Shown piece after piece: positions 6,254 through 15,124 of a stretch of 64,000 bases of DNA (its first letter is position 1; each line of letters starts with the position of its first letter). The translations under genes and the position numbers were made by a program. This DNA comes from Hyalangium versicolor (GTDB lineage: Bacteria > Myxococcota > Myxococcia > Myxococcales > Myxococcaceae): NCBI RefSeq assembly GCF_020103695.1, contig NZ_JAHXBF010000033.1, positions 1 through 64,000 of the forward strand. The letters run 5' to 3'. Below the pieces are notes generated by a model. That model was not told the origin of the DNA. It searched no databases and saw only the letters and a program-made list of their open reading frames with translations.

Positions 6254-8731
6254 ATGCCGAAGATGAAGAATCGCTCTTACCCGATCCTCGTGGCGCTCGC
6301 GGGATGTATCGCGGGAGCTTGCGCCCAACCCCAAGATCCGGAGACCGCTCAAGCTCACTCCGCTCTCGTATCTCTCAACCCGCCAAACACGTACGTCCAG
6401 TTGTTCAAGTGGCGGTGGAACGATATCGCGTCCGAGTGTACGAAGTTCCTCGGGCCCAATGGCTTCGGGGCCGTGCAGATCTCTCCGCCCCAGGCCCATA
6501 TCACCACCAACGCGTGGTGGAACATCTACCAGCCCGTCAACTACCGGGGGCTCGTCGGCGACATGGGCAACGCCACCGCGCTGCAGAACATGATCACCAC
6601 CTGTCACAACGCGGGTGTGCGCATCTACGCGGACGTCGTCTTCAACCAGATGGCAGGCGGTTCCGGCACCGCCACGGATGGCTCCTCCTACAACGGGAAC
6701 ACTCCGCAGTATCCCTACTTCGGAGTGAACGACTTCCACTCCGCATGCAGCATCCAGTCTTCCGATTACAACTCGAACCGGAACAACGTCGTGAACTGCC
6801 GGCTGGTCGGCCTGCCGGACGTGGCCACTGACTCCACTTATGCCCGAGGCCAGATTGCCCAGTACCTCACCACGCTCGTCAACATGGGCGTGGATGGCTT
6901 CCGCATCGATGCCGCCAAGCACATGTGGCCCGCGGACATCCAGGCCATCCTCGCCCAGGTGCCCAAGACGACGCTGCTCGGTGAGTCCGTGTTCATCACG
7001 CAGGAGGTGATCCCCGACGGCACCGCCAACCGCAGTGACTATCTCATCAACGGCACCATCAACGAGTTCCCCTTCACCTATGCCGTCCGTGACACCTTCC
7101 GAAACAACAACGGACTGAACATCTCGCAGCTCCCCACGGTGATGGGTACCGGCAATGGCGGTGGCTCCTGGGGGCTCGTGTCGAGCGCCAATGCCACCAT
7201 CTTCGTCGACAACCACGACACCGAGCGCAACTCCGGCGATTCGCTCAACCTCCAGTCCGACAACAACAAACGGTTCGATCTCGCCAACATCTACATGTTG
7301 GCCCAGCCCTACGGCCGTGCGCAGCTCCAGTCTGGCTTCACGTTCTCGCTCAGCAACACGGATCAGAACTCGCCGTCCGCCAGCCCGTATGACGCCAACG
7401 GGAACGCCATCATCATGGGCGCCTGGGACTTCGTGCACCGCTGGGGAGACATCTACCCCATGGTCGCCTTCCGCAACGCCACCGCCGGGCAGCCCATGGC
7501 GAACATCCAGACCGGCACCGGCAATCAGCTGGCCTTCAGCCGGGGCAACGTGGGCTTTGTCGCCCTCAACAATGACACAGCGAGCTGGACGAAGACCTTC
7601 GCCACCGGCCTGCCCGCGGGCACCTACTGCAACATCGTTCACGGCTTGCTCGCCTCGGGAGGCGCCTCCTGCACGAGCGACAGCGTGACCGTCGACAGCA
7701 GTGGCAATGCCACCGTGACGATCGGTGGGGTGGGGGGTTCAACCGCCCCCGCAGTGGCCATCTACACCGGCCAGAAGGCGAGCTCGACGCCCACGGTTCC
7801 CCCGACTCCGACCGGCGTCACTGCCACCGCGGTCTCGTCCAGCTCCATCTCTGTGTCCTGGGCCGCTTCCTCGGGGGCAACCTCGTACACCGTCTCTCAG
7901 TCGACCTCGAGCACGGGAACCTTCACCAACGTTGGGACCAGCTCCACGACGAGCTTCACCCAGACGGGCCTCGCTGCCAGCACCACGTACTACTACAAGG
8001 TGACCGCCTCCAACTCCGCAGGGACTTCGGCCAGCTCGGCGGTGGCTTCGGCGACCACCTCGGCGGCGGGCTCGTGCACCTCTGGCTTCTGCCCCACGAA
8101 GACTCCCGTGGACTACGACGCGACGCTGCTCGTTCGTGGCCAGAGCGTGGTCATCTATTACAAGGGCACGCTGGCCAACGGATCGGCCGTCAACATCCAC
8201 TATGGTTTCAACAACTGGGCCACGGGCGTCGCCGACGCGGCGATGACGAAGCGCAGTGATGGCTACTGGCAGTCACCCGCGATTGCCCTCTCCAGCACCA
8301 CCACCGAGTTCGACTTCGTCTTCAACAATGGCTCGGGCACCTGGGACAACAACAGCGGAAGTGACTGGAAGCTCGCGGTCAGCTCTGGGACGAGCTGCTC
8401 CACCGTGTCCGTCACCTTCTCCATTGCCAACGCCAACACGGTCACCGGTCAGAACCTCTATGTCGTCGGAAACCAGGCCGCGCTCGGCAACTGGACTCCG
8501 GCTAGCGGGTTCGCGCTCACCATTCAGGGCACGGGAGCCAATGCCACCTGGAGCGGGACCGTCCAGCTGCCTCCGAACACCGCCTTCCAGTACAAGTATG
8601 TGAAGTACAACCCGTCCACGGCTCAGGTCGTCTGGGAGAGCAACCAGACCACCACCAGCGGCAACCGCGAGAAGACCACGGCGGCCTGCGGTTCCAGCAG
8701 CAGCTTCAGTGACGGCAACTTCAAGCTCTGA
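6254..8731 (+). CDS. Extracellular alpha-amylase lipoprotein with FN3 and two starch-binding modules
   Basis: Glycoside hydrolase family 13 alpha-amylase, 825 residues from ATG 6254 (GGGAGGA just upstream), hydrolysing internal alpha-1,4 bonds of starch or glycogen. The N-terminus is a lipoprotein-type signal: ILVALAGC gives lipidation at Cys18, with Cys23 as the alternative. The catalytic domain runs to about 420. The three acidic residues are Asp219 (GFRIDAAKH), Glu244 (LLGESVF) and Asp322 (FVDNHDTER). A C-terminal amylase beta domain follows. Next come a fibronectin type III domain (about 519-604), a CBM25-like module (about 616-712, IHYGFNNW) and a C-terminal CBM20 starch-binding module (about 714-820, NQAALGNW). 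Ser/Thr-rich linkers join the modules. It stands alone, and its role in prey or plant glucan degradation is inferred. Confidence 0.93.
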   Translation: MPKMKNRSYPILVALAGCIAGACAQPQDPETAQAHSALVSLNPPNTYVQLFKWRWNDIASECTKFLGPNGFGAVQISPPQAHITTNAWWNIYQPVNYRGLVGDMGNATALQNMITTCHNAGVRIYADVVFNQMAGGSGTATDGSSYNGNTPQYPYFGVNDFHSACSIQSSDYNSNRNNVVNCRLVGLPDVATDSTYARGQIAQYLTTLVNMGVDGFRIDAAKHMWPADIQAILAQVPKTTLLGESVFITQEVIPDGTANRSDYLINGTINEFPFTYAVRDTFRNNNGLNISQLPTVMGTGNGGGSWGLVSSANATIFVDNHDTERNSGDSLNLQSDNNKRFDLANIYMLAQPYGRAQLQSGFTFSLSNTDQNSPSASPYDANGNAIIMGAWDFVHRWGDIYPMVAFRNATAGQPMANIQTGTGNQLAFSRGNVGFVALNNDTASWTKTFATGLPAGTYCNIVHGLLASGGASCTSDSVTVDSSGNATVTIGGVGGSTAPAVAIYTGQKASSTPTVPPTPTGVTATAVSSSSISVSWAASSGATSYTVSQSTSSTGTFTNVGTSSTTSFTQTGLAASTTYYYKVTASNSAGTSASSAVASATTSAAGSCTSGFCPTKTPVDYDATLLVRGQSVVIYYKGTLANGSAVNIHYGFNNWATGVADAAMTKRSDGYWQSPAIALSSTTTEFDFVFNNGSGTWDNNSGSDWKLAVSSGTSCSTVSVTFSIANANTVTGQNLYVVGNQAALGNWTPASGFALTIQGTGANATWSGTVQLPPNTAFQYKYVKYNPSTAQVVWESNQTTTSGNREKTTAACGSSSSFSDGNFKL

Positions 8732-8763
8732 GACTCAGGGGCTCCAAGTCCTGTTTCAGGCAG

Positions 8764-8801
8764 CACGTCTGGAGGAAGTCCTCAGCCGCCCTCCAGGCGT
8801 G
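8764..8801. terminator. Bidirectional hairpin between convergent genes
   Basis: CACG-t-CTGGAGG at 8764-8775 pairs with CCTCCAG-g-CGTG at 8790-8801 around a 14-base loop. It lies between the amylase stop and the stop of the convergent TetR gene. No long T-run follows on either strand. Confidence 0.55.
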
Positions 8802-8809
8802 CCCATCGT

Positions 8810-9451
8810 TCAGGAGCCCGGGCTCATGGCGCTCTTCAATCCCGCGATGAGCCGCTCCAGCCCGAACACGAAGCGAGCATCGAAGTCCTCGTCGGTGATG
8901 TCTTTCAGCGAAGCCATGACGTTCGGGTAGGCGTCCGCTGAAAAAGATGAGAACTCCTTGCGGCGCTCGTGCAGCTTCACGGCCTCGGGGTTCGAGCGCG
9001 GATCGAGCGCTTGTTCCTCGATCGTGAAGCCGAGCACGTAGTCGACGATTGAGAAGGAGCCCCACGCGGCAACGCGTGAGGTCGCTCCCACGCCTCGCAG
9101 AGCTCCGATCATCGCCTCGCTCACGCGCAGGGTGTTCTCCGTCACCGTGAAGGTTCCCGCGTAGACCCTCGCCCCATCCCGGTGTGAACGGAGCGCCTGT
9201 CGCAACTCTCCCGCCACCTGGGCCAGCACCGCATCCCAGCGCGCCCGAGGCTTCAGCCCGCGAGCCACCGGCTCCAGCAGCGCATCGGCCATCCCGTCCA
9301 GCAGCGTCTGCTTGTTGGTGAAGTGCCAGTAGAGCGAGGGCGCCTGGATGTTCAGGCGCTGCGCCAGCTTGCGCATCGTCACCCCTTCGAGCCCCTCCTC
9401 ATCCAACAGCTCCAGCGCTGCCTTCACCACCTGGTCCCTCTGTATCCGCAT
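8810..9451 (-). CDS. TetR family transcriptional repressor
   Basis: A 213-residue TetR/AcrR-type regulator. Residues 1-47 form the N-terminal HTH (LAQRLNIQAPSLYWHFTNKQ), very like class TetR proteins. The rest fits the TetR C-terminal ligand-binding and dimerisation domain, with a helical pattern and a hydrophobic centre. It is divergent from the FAD monooxygenase at 9523, with only about 70 bases between them. That gap holds two palindromic sites, so it very probably represses both itself and the monooxygenase until a small aromatic ligand binds. The ligand cannot be read from sequence; polyketide antibiotics are typical for this pairing. Confidence 0.9.
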   Translation of the reverse strand: MRIQRDQVVKAALELLDEEGLEGVTMRKLAQRLNIQAPSLYWHFTNKQTLLDGMADALLEPVARGLKPRARWDAVLAQVAGELRQALRSHRDGARVYAGTFTVTENTLRVSEAMIGALRGVGATSRVAAWGSFSIVDYVLGFTIEEQALDPRSNPEAVKLHERRKEFSSFSADAYPNVMASLKDITDEDFDARFVFGLERLIAGLKSAMSPGS

Positions 9452-9468
9452 CGCTGCTCCTGGTTGCG

Positions 9469-9509
9469 TTGACAGACTAACGCCGTTAGATGGAGACTAA
9501 CGCTGTTAG
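9469..9509. promoter_or_regulatory. Tandem TetR operators and promoter element
   Basis: Two palindromes lie 20 bp apart on centre: CTAACGCCGTTAG at 9477-9489 (perfect) and CTAACGCTGTTAG at 9497-9509. A -35-like TTGACA at 9469-9474 abuts the first. The second lies just before the ribosome binding site GGAGG at 9513-9517. A matching -10 is weak. Arrangement and spacing are typical of a TetR-controlled divergent promoter. Confidence 0.8.
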
Positions 9510-9522
9510 ATTGGAGGACGGC

Positions 9523-10986
9523 ATGAGGCACGAGGAAGTGGATGTCGCTGTCGTGGGAGGAGGCCCGGTGGGGTGGATGCTGGCCAGCGAGCTGGCACTG
9601 GGCGGGGTGAAGGTGAGGGTGCTCGAGCGAAGGACGGAGCGGGTGCGGCAGTCACGCGCCTTGACGCTCCATCCGCGCACCCTGGAGGTGCTGGCGCTGA
9701 GAGGGGTGGTGGACCGCTTCCTGGCTCGAGGCCGGCCTCTGCCCGCCGCGCACTACGGCGTGCTGGACACCCGGCTCGACTTCTCCGTGCTCGACACGGC
9801 CTTCCCGTTCACCCTGTTCATTCCCCAGGCGGAGACCGAGGCCCTCCTGGAAGAGCGCGCTCGGGAGCTGGGCGTGGACATCCGCCGAGGGCATGTCGTC
9901 ACCGGTCTCCAGCAGGACTCGGAGAGGGTGGAGCTCGAGGGCACCTGTGACAGCGGCACGTTCCGGGTGAGGGCGCGCTATGTGGTCGGTGCGGATGGGG
10001 CTCGCAGTGCGGTTCGCGCGCTCGCCGGTATTCCGTTCCCTGGCACGGACTCCACCATGAGCCTGATGCTGGGAGATGTCGTCCTGGCAGAGCCTCCCTC
10101 ACAGCCGGCGATCTCGCGCGTGAATCAGGACGGCTGCTTGATGGTTGCGCCGGTAGGAGATGGGCTGCATCACCGCATCGTGGCGGTGGATCCCGAGCGC
10201 ACCGCCGTGCCTCAGTCCGAGCCTGTCCGCCTGGAAGAGCTGGCCCACGCGGCCCGGAAGGTCATCGGCACGGACTTCGGCATGTGTCGCCCCTTCTGGC
10301 TGTCGCGCTTCGGAAACGAGACACGGCAGGCCACCACCTATCGCCAGGGGCGTGTCTTCCTGGCGGGCGATGCGGCCCACATCCACATGCCCGCAGGGGG
10401 CCAAGGACTCAACGTCGGCGTGCAGGATGCGATGAATCTGGGCTGGAAGCTGGCTGGTGTCGTGCGCGGCATCGCTCCGGAGTCGCTCCTCGACAGCTAT
10501 CACCGTGAGCGCCATCCCGTGGGCGCCCGCCTCATCCAGAACACGCTGAGCCAGACGGCGCTGACCTGTGCCTTCAGCCCAGCCGGGCTGGCATTGCGCG
10601 AGACCCTGTCATCGCTCCTGCACATCCCCGCCGCGAATCGGGCTCTCGCCGAGCAGATCTCCGCCGTGGATGTGGCCTATCCGGATGCTCCACTCCCCGC
10701 GCCCCTCGGTATGGATGCGGCGCCACGTCTCGTGGGGAAGCGCCTGCCCGATCTCGGGCTTCACCTGGACGATGGCTCCCGTCGGCCCCTCTATTCGCTC
10801 ATGCACGAGGGCCGATGGCTGCTGCTCCAGCGCTCCGCTGCTTCTTCGCGCCCCGCGCTCGAAGGGCCCTGGGCGAAGTGGACGTCCGTGGTCTCCGCCG
10901 AGCTTCAGGGTGGCACCGAGGAGCTGCGGCCCTGGTCCTCCATGCTGATCCGCCCGGATGGGCACGTGGGCTACGTCGGGGCTTGA
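9523..10986 (+). CDS. FAD-dependent aromatic monooxygenase (rifampicin/anthracycline hydroxylase type)
   Basis: Class A flavoprotein monooxygenase, 487 residues from ATG 9523 (GGAGG five bases upstream; an ATG at 9490 lies inside the operator region and is unlikely). FAD-binding motifs are all present: GGGPVG near 12-17, the DG motif VVGADGARSAVRALAG, and the GD motif RVFLAGDAAHIHMPAGGQGL. A variable C-terminal thioredoxin-like region follows. The SRFGNETRQA segment and the overall layout resemble rifampicin monooxygenases and polyketide hydroxylases. The enzyme uses NAD(P)H and O2 to hydroxylate an aromatic substrate, which could inactivate an antibiotic or build a metabolite. The divergent TetR gene favours inducible detoxification; the substrate is unknown. 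It ends six bases before the convergent corC-like gene. Confidence 0.88.
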   Translation: MRHEEVDVAVVGGGPVGWMLASELALGGVKVRVLERRTERVRQSRALTLHPRTLEVLALRGVVDRFLARGRPLPAAHYGVLDTRLDFSVLDTAFPFTLFIPQAETEALLEERARELGVDIRRGHVVTGLQQDSERVELEGTCDSGTFRVRARYVVGADGARSAVRALAGIPFPGTDSTMSLMLGDVVLAEPPSQPAISRVNQDGCLMVAPVGDGLHHRIVAVDPERTAVPQSEPVRLEELAHAARKVIGTDFGMCRPFWLSRFGNETRQATTYRQGRVFLAGDAAHIHMPAGGQGLNVGVQDAMNLGWKLAGVVRGIAPESLLDSYHRERHPVGARLIQNTLSQTALTCAFSPAGLALRETLSSLLHIPAANRALAEQISAVDVAYPDAPLPAPLGMDAAPRLVGKRLPDLGLHLDDGSRRPLYSLMHEGRWLLLQRSAASSRPALEGPWAKWTSVVSAELQGGTEELRPWSSMLIRPDGHVGYVGA

Positions 10987-10992
10987 GCCAGG

Positions 10993-12306
10993 TCACCCCT
11001 CGGGAGCGACCGCGGGCTGCTGCGCCGGCAGGACGATTCGCACCGAGCGTACCCGTCGTGGAGTAGCGTCCAACACCTCCAGCACCGTGCCGTCGTCCAG
11101 CGTCAGCCGTGTCCCTCGCTGGGGAATCGTGCCCGTCAGCGCGGAGCAGAGGCCTCCCAGCGTGGAGTATCCATGGCCCTCTTCCAGTTCCAGCCCCAGG
11201 GTGCGGTTGACCTCTCGGAGGCTCGCCGTGCCCTGCACCACCGCGCTCGTCGGGCTCTCGCGGTGGATGAGCTCCTCGGGAGTCTCCGTCTCGCTCAGGA
11301 TGTCCCCGACCAGCTCCTCGACGAGATCCTCCATCGTCACCAACCCCATCACGCCCCCACGCTCGTCCACCACGATGGCCAGCTGCATGCGGCGCCGCTG
11401 CAGCTCCTTGAGCGCGTCGATGGCTCGCATCGTCTGGAAGACGAAGTAGGGCGGGCGCAGTACGTCCTCCAGGACGATCAGCGTTCCCTCCCAGGCCACG
11501 CCCAGCAGATCCTTCGCGATGACGTAGCCCACGATGTTGTCCAGCGACTCCTCGTATACGGGCATCCGGGAGTGGCCCCCCTCCAGCAGGACCTTCCGGA
11601 TCTCCTCGGCGCTCGCATGCCGGCGCAATGCGACGATCCGATTGCGAGGGATCATCACCGCCGACAGCGTGAGCCCGGTGAGATCGAAGGCTCGCGAGGC
11701 GATCTCTCCGGCGCGCGGATCCAGCGTGCCTGCCTTCGACGCCTCCTCCACGAGCTGTTGCAGCTCCTCGGGAGACAGGCGTGCCTCCGTGAAGTTCGTC
11801 CGATCTCCAAAGAAGCGCAGGATCAGGTTGGAGCTGGCCGTCAGCAGCCACACCACCGGCCGGACCAGCCAGGAGAGCCCATACAGCGGGCGGCCGATGA
11901 GCAGCGCGTACCGCTCCGAGTAGCGCAGGGCGAGCGATTTGGGCACCAGCTCGCCCAGCACCAACGACAGGAAGGAGATGATGCCCACCACCAGGGCGAA
12001 GGCCACCTGTTCCGCGATTGCCTCGCCCAGGCCCAGCTGTACCAGCAGTCCCGCCAGCGGGTGGGCGAGAGACGCACCTCCGAAGGCGGCAGCCGTTGAG
12101 CTGACGACAGTGATGCCAATCTGCACGGTGGCGAGCAGACGCTCCGGGTTGGCGCGCAGCGCCGCGATCAGCCGGGCCGCTCCGTTGCCTTCCTCCAGAA
12201 GCTCGCGCAGGCGCGTTTTGCGCAGCGTCAGCATGGAGAGTTCCGCGCCGGCGAAGACACCGTTCGCCAGCACCAACAGCAGGACGATGATGAGCTCCGA
12301 TGCGAT
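10993..12306 (-). CDS. HlyC/CorC (CNNM) family membrane transporter-associated protein
   Basis: CNNM/CorC family protein: an N-terminal DUF21 membrane domain with three to four helices (LVVGIISFLSLVLGELVPK is diagnostic), a pair of CBS domains (about 200-330; MIPRNRIVAL, GLVTMEDLVEELVGDI) and a C-terminal CorC/HlyC domain. Members are linked to magnesium or other divalent cation export. The start is unusual. The only ATG/GTG/TTG starts in frame near the beginning (such as TTG 12276) cut off part of the first helix. An ATC at 12306, five bases after GGGAGG, restores the normal family start (IASELIIVLLLVLANG) at 437 residues. An in-frame TAG lies about 22 codons upstream with no standard start between. 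The stop almost touches that of the convergent monooxygenase. Confidence 0.88.
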   Translation of the reverse strand: MASELIIVLLLVLANGVFAGAELSMLTLRKTRLRELLEEGNGAARLIAALRANPERLLATVQIGITVVSSTAAAFGGASLAHPLAGLLVQLGLGEAIAEQVAFALVVGIISFLSLVLGELVPKSLALRYSERYALLIGRPLYGLSWLVRPVVWLLTASSNLILRFFGDRTNFTEARLSPEELQQLVEEASKAGTLDPRAGEIASRAFDLTGLTLSAVMIPRNRIVALRRHASAEEIRKVLLEGGHSRMPVYEESLDNIVGYVIAKDLLGVAWEGTLIVLEDVLRPPYFVFQTMRAIDALKELQRRRMQLAIVVDERGGVMGLVTMEDLVEELVGDILSETETPEELIHRESPTSAVVQGTASLREVNRTLGLELEEGHGYSTLGGLCSALTGTIPQRGTRLTLDDGTVLEVLDATPRRVRSVRIVLPAQQPAVAPEG

Positions 12307-12381
12307 GACGGCCTCCCTCGAGAGTCCCGGCTGACGGTGGAGCAGCCAGGCGGGCCACCCCCCGTTCTACCCGCTGGGGAC

Positions 12382-12756
12382 TCAGGCCTCCAGGGATTGC
12401 AGGAGGAGCGACAGCTGATCCCGGCTGGCGCCCTTGGGAAGGTAGTAATGAGGGCCGGAACGCAGGGCGTTGCCCACGTCCTGAGCCGCCGCGGAGGTGA
12501 GGAAGACGATGCGCGGATTCGTGTTGCGCGGCATCCGCTCGACGACTTCCAGGCCGCTCATGCCCGGCATGTTCAAATCGAGGAGCATGATCTTGTACCG
12601 CTCACGAGAGAGCGAGTTCAGCGCCTCCTGGCCGTCGGCCGCCTCGATGGCTTCGTAACCCAGATCCTCGAGGCACAGCCTCAAGAACTCTCTCCAGTCC
12701 GCGTCGTCGTCGACGACCAGGACCTTGCGTCCATCGTCCGGAATCGGTCGGCTCAA
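12382..12756 (-). CDS. Stand-alone response regulator receiver protein
   Basis: A 124-residue CheY-like receiver domain with no output domain. Acidic pocket DDD at 16-18, phosphoacceptor Asp60 (LLDLNMPGMSG), switch Thr (FLTSAAA) and conserved Lys (YLPKGAS) are present. No kinase is adjacent. It lies upstream of the corC-like gene on the same strand, with about 75 bases between, so read-through is possible. The partner kinase is unknown; myxobacteria carry many such single-domain regulators. Confidence 0.88.
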   Translation of the reverse strand: MSRPIPDDGRKVLVVDDDADWREFLRLCLEDLGYEAIEAADGQEALNSLSRERYKIMLLDLNMPGMSGLEVVERMPRNTNPRIVFLTSAAAQDVGNALRSGPHYYLPKGASRDQLSLLLQSLEA

Positions 12757-12860
12757 AGATCCTCCCTGACAGGGGGAGAACCACCCGGTGTGACGTCCTC
12801 ATTCACCGGACCCGATCAGGAACGCTGGCTTGGGGAGCAGGAGAGCGGACGGGCGCTCGA

Positions 12861-13697
12861 TCAGAGCAGCGCCGTGCTCAGCTGATTCGCCAGGTGCTGT
12901 AGCGCAGGCAGGAAGTTGTGGCTCGCGGTCTTGGGAGTCGGCACGGACGCGGTTCGCTGCCACACCGGGAGAGCGTGCAGACGGCCCCCCGCGTGCTGGA
13001 ACACCCGGAACTGGCCCAGCTCGGTCGAGCTGCCCGAGTTGTAGACGCGCAAGGCGCGGTCCCCCGGACCCTTCAGATCGAACTCGCGGGGGATGTGACG
13101 GTGCCCGTGAAGGATGAGATCGCAGCGACCGAGGACTCGGGACACCAGCCGGGCGCCCAGGGCCAGCTCCGACGCGTTTGGCCAGCCCAGGCGCGTGGCC
13201 AGCCGCTCGGGCAGGCTCTCCTCGGGGAGGGGGAGCACGTGGTGGTGCAGCAGAATCGCCGTCAGGGCTTCTCGCGGTGCCGCCGCGAGGGCTGCATCGA
13301 CCGTGTCCAGGTCCGCTGCGGAGAGCGCTCCGTGGCTCGCGAAGTAGGAGCGGCGGTTGTGCGGCCCCGTGGAGTCCACGCAGACGAAGTAGAGGCCCTC
13401 GCGCTCCACCGTGCACACCTTGCGGCCCTTCATCCACCGCCTCACGACGTCGTCCCCGGGCCGGTCGTGATTGCCCGGGATGAAGGTGAGCCGGTCCGTG
13501 TCGAGCAGCGGTGCGAAGATCTCCCGGAACCGGCGGAACTCCGCGCTGGCTCCCTGGTGCGTCAGGTCTCCTGTCACCACCACATGATCCGCGCGCTCGG
13601 CGAGCAGGCTCTCCACGAGGGCTCGTGCCGCCGCGTCGCTATGGGGGCTCAGATCCAGGTGGAGATCCGAGAGGTGCGCCAGCTTCCGGAGGGGCAT
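12861..13697 (-). CDS. Calcineurin-like metallophosphoesterase
   Basis: A 278-residue class III phosphodiesterase-like (CpdA-type) enzyme. All five dimetal motifs are visible in order: HLSDLHL near 8, VVTGDLTH near 41, IPGNHD, LLHHH and ILHGHRH. No signal peptide, so it is cytoplasmic. The substrate is unknown: cyclic nucleotides, other phosphodiesters or protein phosphate are all possible for this fold. GTGAAAG at 13742 and GTGACAA at 13764, 22 bp apart, lie just upstream and loosely resemble Pho half-sites. Confidence 0.85.
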   Translation of the reverse strand: MPLRKLAHLSDLHLDLSPHSDAAARALVESLLAERADHVVVTGDLTHQGASAEFRRFREIFAPLLDTDRLTFIPGNHDRPGDDVVRRWMKGRKVCTVEREGLYFVCVDSTGPHNRRSYFASHGALSAADLDTVDAALAAAPREALTAILLHHHVLPLPEESLPERLATRLGWPNASELALGARLVSRVLGRCDLILHGHRHIPREFDLKGPGDRALRVYNSGSSTELGQFRVFQHAGGRLHALPVWQRTASVPTPKTASHNFLPALQHLANQLSTALL

Positions 13698-13775
13698 GCT
13701 GCATTCATAGGTCCCTCCAGAAACACCGTCAGGGCGCGCAGGTGAAAGCTGCGAGAGCCCTGGGTGACAACGCGG

Positions 13776-14987
13776 TCAACTCGCGACCAGCTCTTCCCCG
13801 GCGCTCGCCTCGCGCGGAGCAAGCACCATCGCCGGCTGCGCCTCCACCGGAGTGAGCCGCGTGCCCGGCAGCACGCGCAGCCGGGTGCCTCGCCAATCCA
13901 CCGTCCGGCTGAACAGCCCGTTGCACCACGCCACGAAGAGCAGGGCGTCCTTGAGGAGGACCGCGGGGAGGCTGAGCCAGGACACGCGCTCCGGACGCAG
14001 CATGCGGAACACCGTCACGTCGATGAGCGCCTTCGCGATCGCCAGGGCCGCCACCGCCGTGAAGGCGGGGACGGTCGGCTCCAGCAGTGCGCCGAGCAGC
14101 GCCAGCGGCACGGGGTTGAGCAGCCCCTGCGCCAGGTACGTCGGCGTCCCCACGGAGCTGTGGTGGATGACGCTCCAGCGCAGGTAGCGCTTGAAGAAGG
14201 CCCCTACGCACTTCTTCAGGGACACGTTGAACACCGGCGTCTTCGCTACCACCACCCGCTTGCCCAGCTTGCGCGTCACCCACTGTCCGATGACGAAGTC
14301 CTCCGCGAGCACGTCCTTCACGGAGAAGAACCCGCCCAGCGACTCCACGTCTTCGCGCCGCAGCGCCATGGACTTGCCCACCACGATGTCCTTGTCCGCC
14401 AGCCGCTTGGCCGCGATCACCCCCGCCGCCGCGCTCGAGGCCAGGTGCATGTTGTCCAGCAGCGAGCCCAGCGTCTGCTCTCCAATTCCACCGATCGGGT
14501 GCGTCACACAGCCCACCTCCGGATCCTCGAACCCGTCGGCGATCTCATCCAGGTACCCCGGCGCCACGCGCACGTTCGAGTCGCTGATCACCCACAGTTC
14601 GTACCGGGCCTCCGAGGCGAGGGTGACGAGCTGGTTCACCTTCGGGTTCAGGCCGGGCTCGCCTTCCTGCAGCACCAGCCGCATGACGTGGGGCCAGCGG
14701 GCCACCGCCGCCCGAGCCACCGCGTAGGCTGGGTCCCTCATGTCCTTCACGCCCAGGAGCACCTCGTAGCTCGGGTAGCCGAGTGAGGCGAACTGCGCCA
14801 GGTTGGCCTCCAGATCGTCATCCACGCCGCACAGCGGCTTGAGGATGGAGATGCCCGGCCGGGCCGCGGTGCCAGAGTGGGGCAGGGCAGGCTGCCTGCG
14901 GTGGCGCAGGACGTGGACAAGCTGCACGGCCAGGGCGACGAGCCCCACGGATGCGGCGGCAAGCAGGGCGAGGGAGGCGACGGGCAT
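13776..14987 (-). CDS. GT21-type ceramide glucosyltransferase-like glycosyltransferase
   Basis: A 403-residue membrane glycosyltransferase of the ceramide glucosyltransferase type (GT21). There is an N-terminal membrane anchor (1-25), then a GT-A domain with the family signature: ISILKPLCGVDDDLEANL, D2 in VISDSNVRV, D3 in LAEDFVIG, and the (Q/R)xxRW motif as RYLRW. C-terminal hydrophobic helices follow. It should transfer a hexose from a nucleotide sugar to a ceramide or diacylglycerol-type lipid at the inner membrane. Myxobacteria are known to contain ceramides. It lies just downstream of phoU on the same strand, with a Pho-box-like repeat about 107 bases upstream of its start, so induction on phosphate limitation is likely (inference). 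Hopanoid-linked HpnI-like enzymes are an alternative. Confidence 0.8.
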   Translation of the reverse strand: MPVASLALLAAASVGLVALAVQLVHVLRHRRQPALPHSGTAARPGISILKPLCGVDDDLEANLAQFASLGYPSYEVLLGVKDMRDPAYAVARAAVARWPHVMRLVLQEGEPGLNPKVNQLVTLASEARYELWVISDSNVRVAPGYLDEIADGFEDPEVGCVTHPIGGIGEQTLGSLLDNMHLASSAAAGVIAAKRLADKDIVVGKSMALRREDVESLGGFFSVKDVLAEDFVIGQWVTRKLGKRVVVAKTPVFNVSLKKCVGAFFKRYLRWSVIHHSSVGTPTYLAQGLLNPVPLALLGALLEPTVPAFTAVAALAIAKALIDVTVFRMLRPERVSWLSLPAVLLKDALLFVAWCNGLFSRTVDWRGTRLRVLPGTRLTPVEAQPAMVLAPREASAGEELVAS

Positions 14988-15093
14988 TCGCAGTCTCCAG
15001 AGCGGCGCGCGGTCATCGCGCGACCTGCCCGAGACGCTAGAAGGGCCCGGAGTCAGCTCCGCGACCGACTCGCGTCGGCCGCGGGAAATGCAA

Positions 15094-15111
15094 GTGACAG
15101 CGGCGTGAAGC
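15094..15111 (-). promoter_or_regulatory. Pho-box-like repeat upstream of the GT21 gene
   Basis: Read on the minus strand: GCTTCAC-GCCG-CTGTCAC, two 7-mers with a 4-base spacer, the classic PhoB/PhoP box geometry. It lies between phoU and the GT21 gene. The same stretch forms a hairpin (GCGGCG at 15100-15105, CGCCGC at 15111-15116) that might end the phoU transcript. Confidence 0.6.
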
Positions 15112-15124
15112 GCCGCCCCGGATC

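Noticed and set aside
6209..7642. A minus-strand open frame of 477 codons opposite the amylase
   Set aside because: Antisense to a clear GH13 enzyme; Val/Gly/Asp-rich composition typical of shadow frames.
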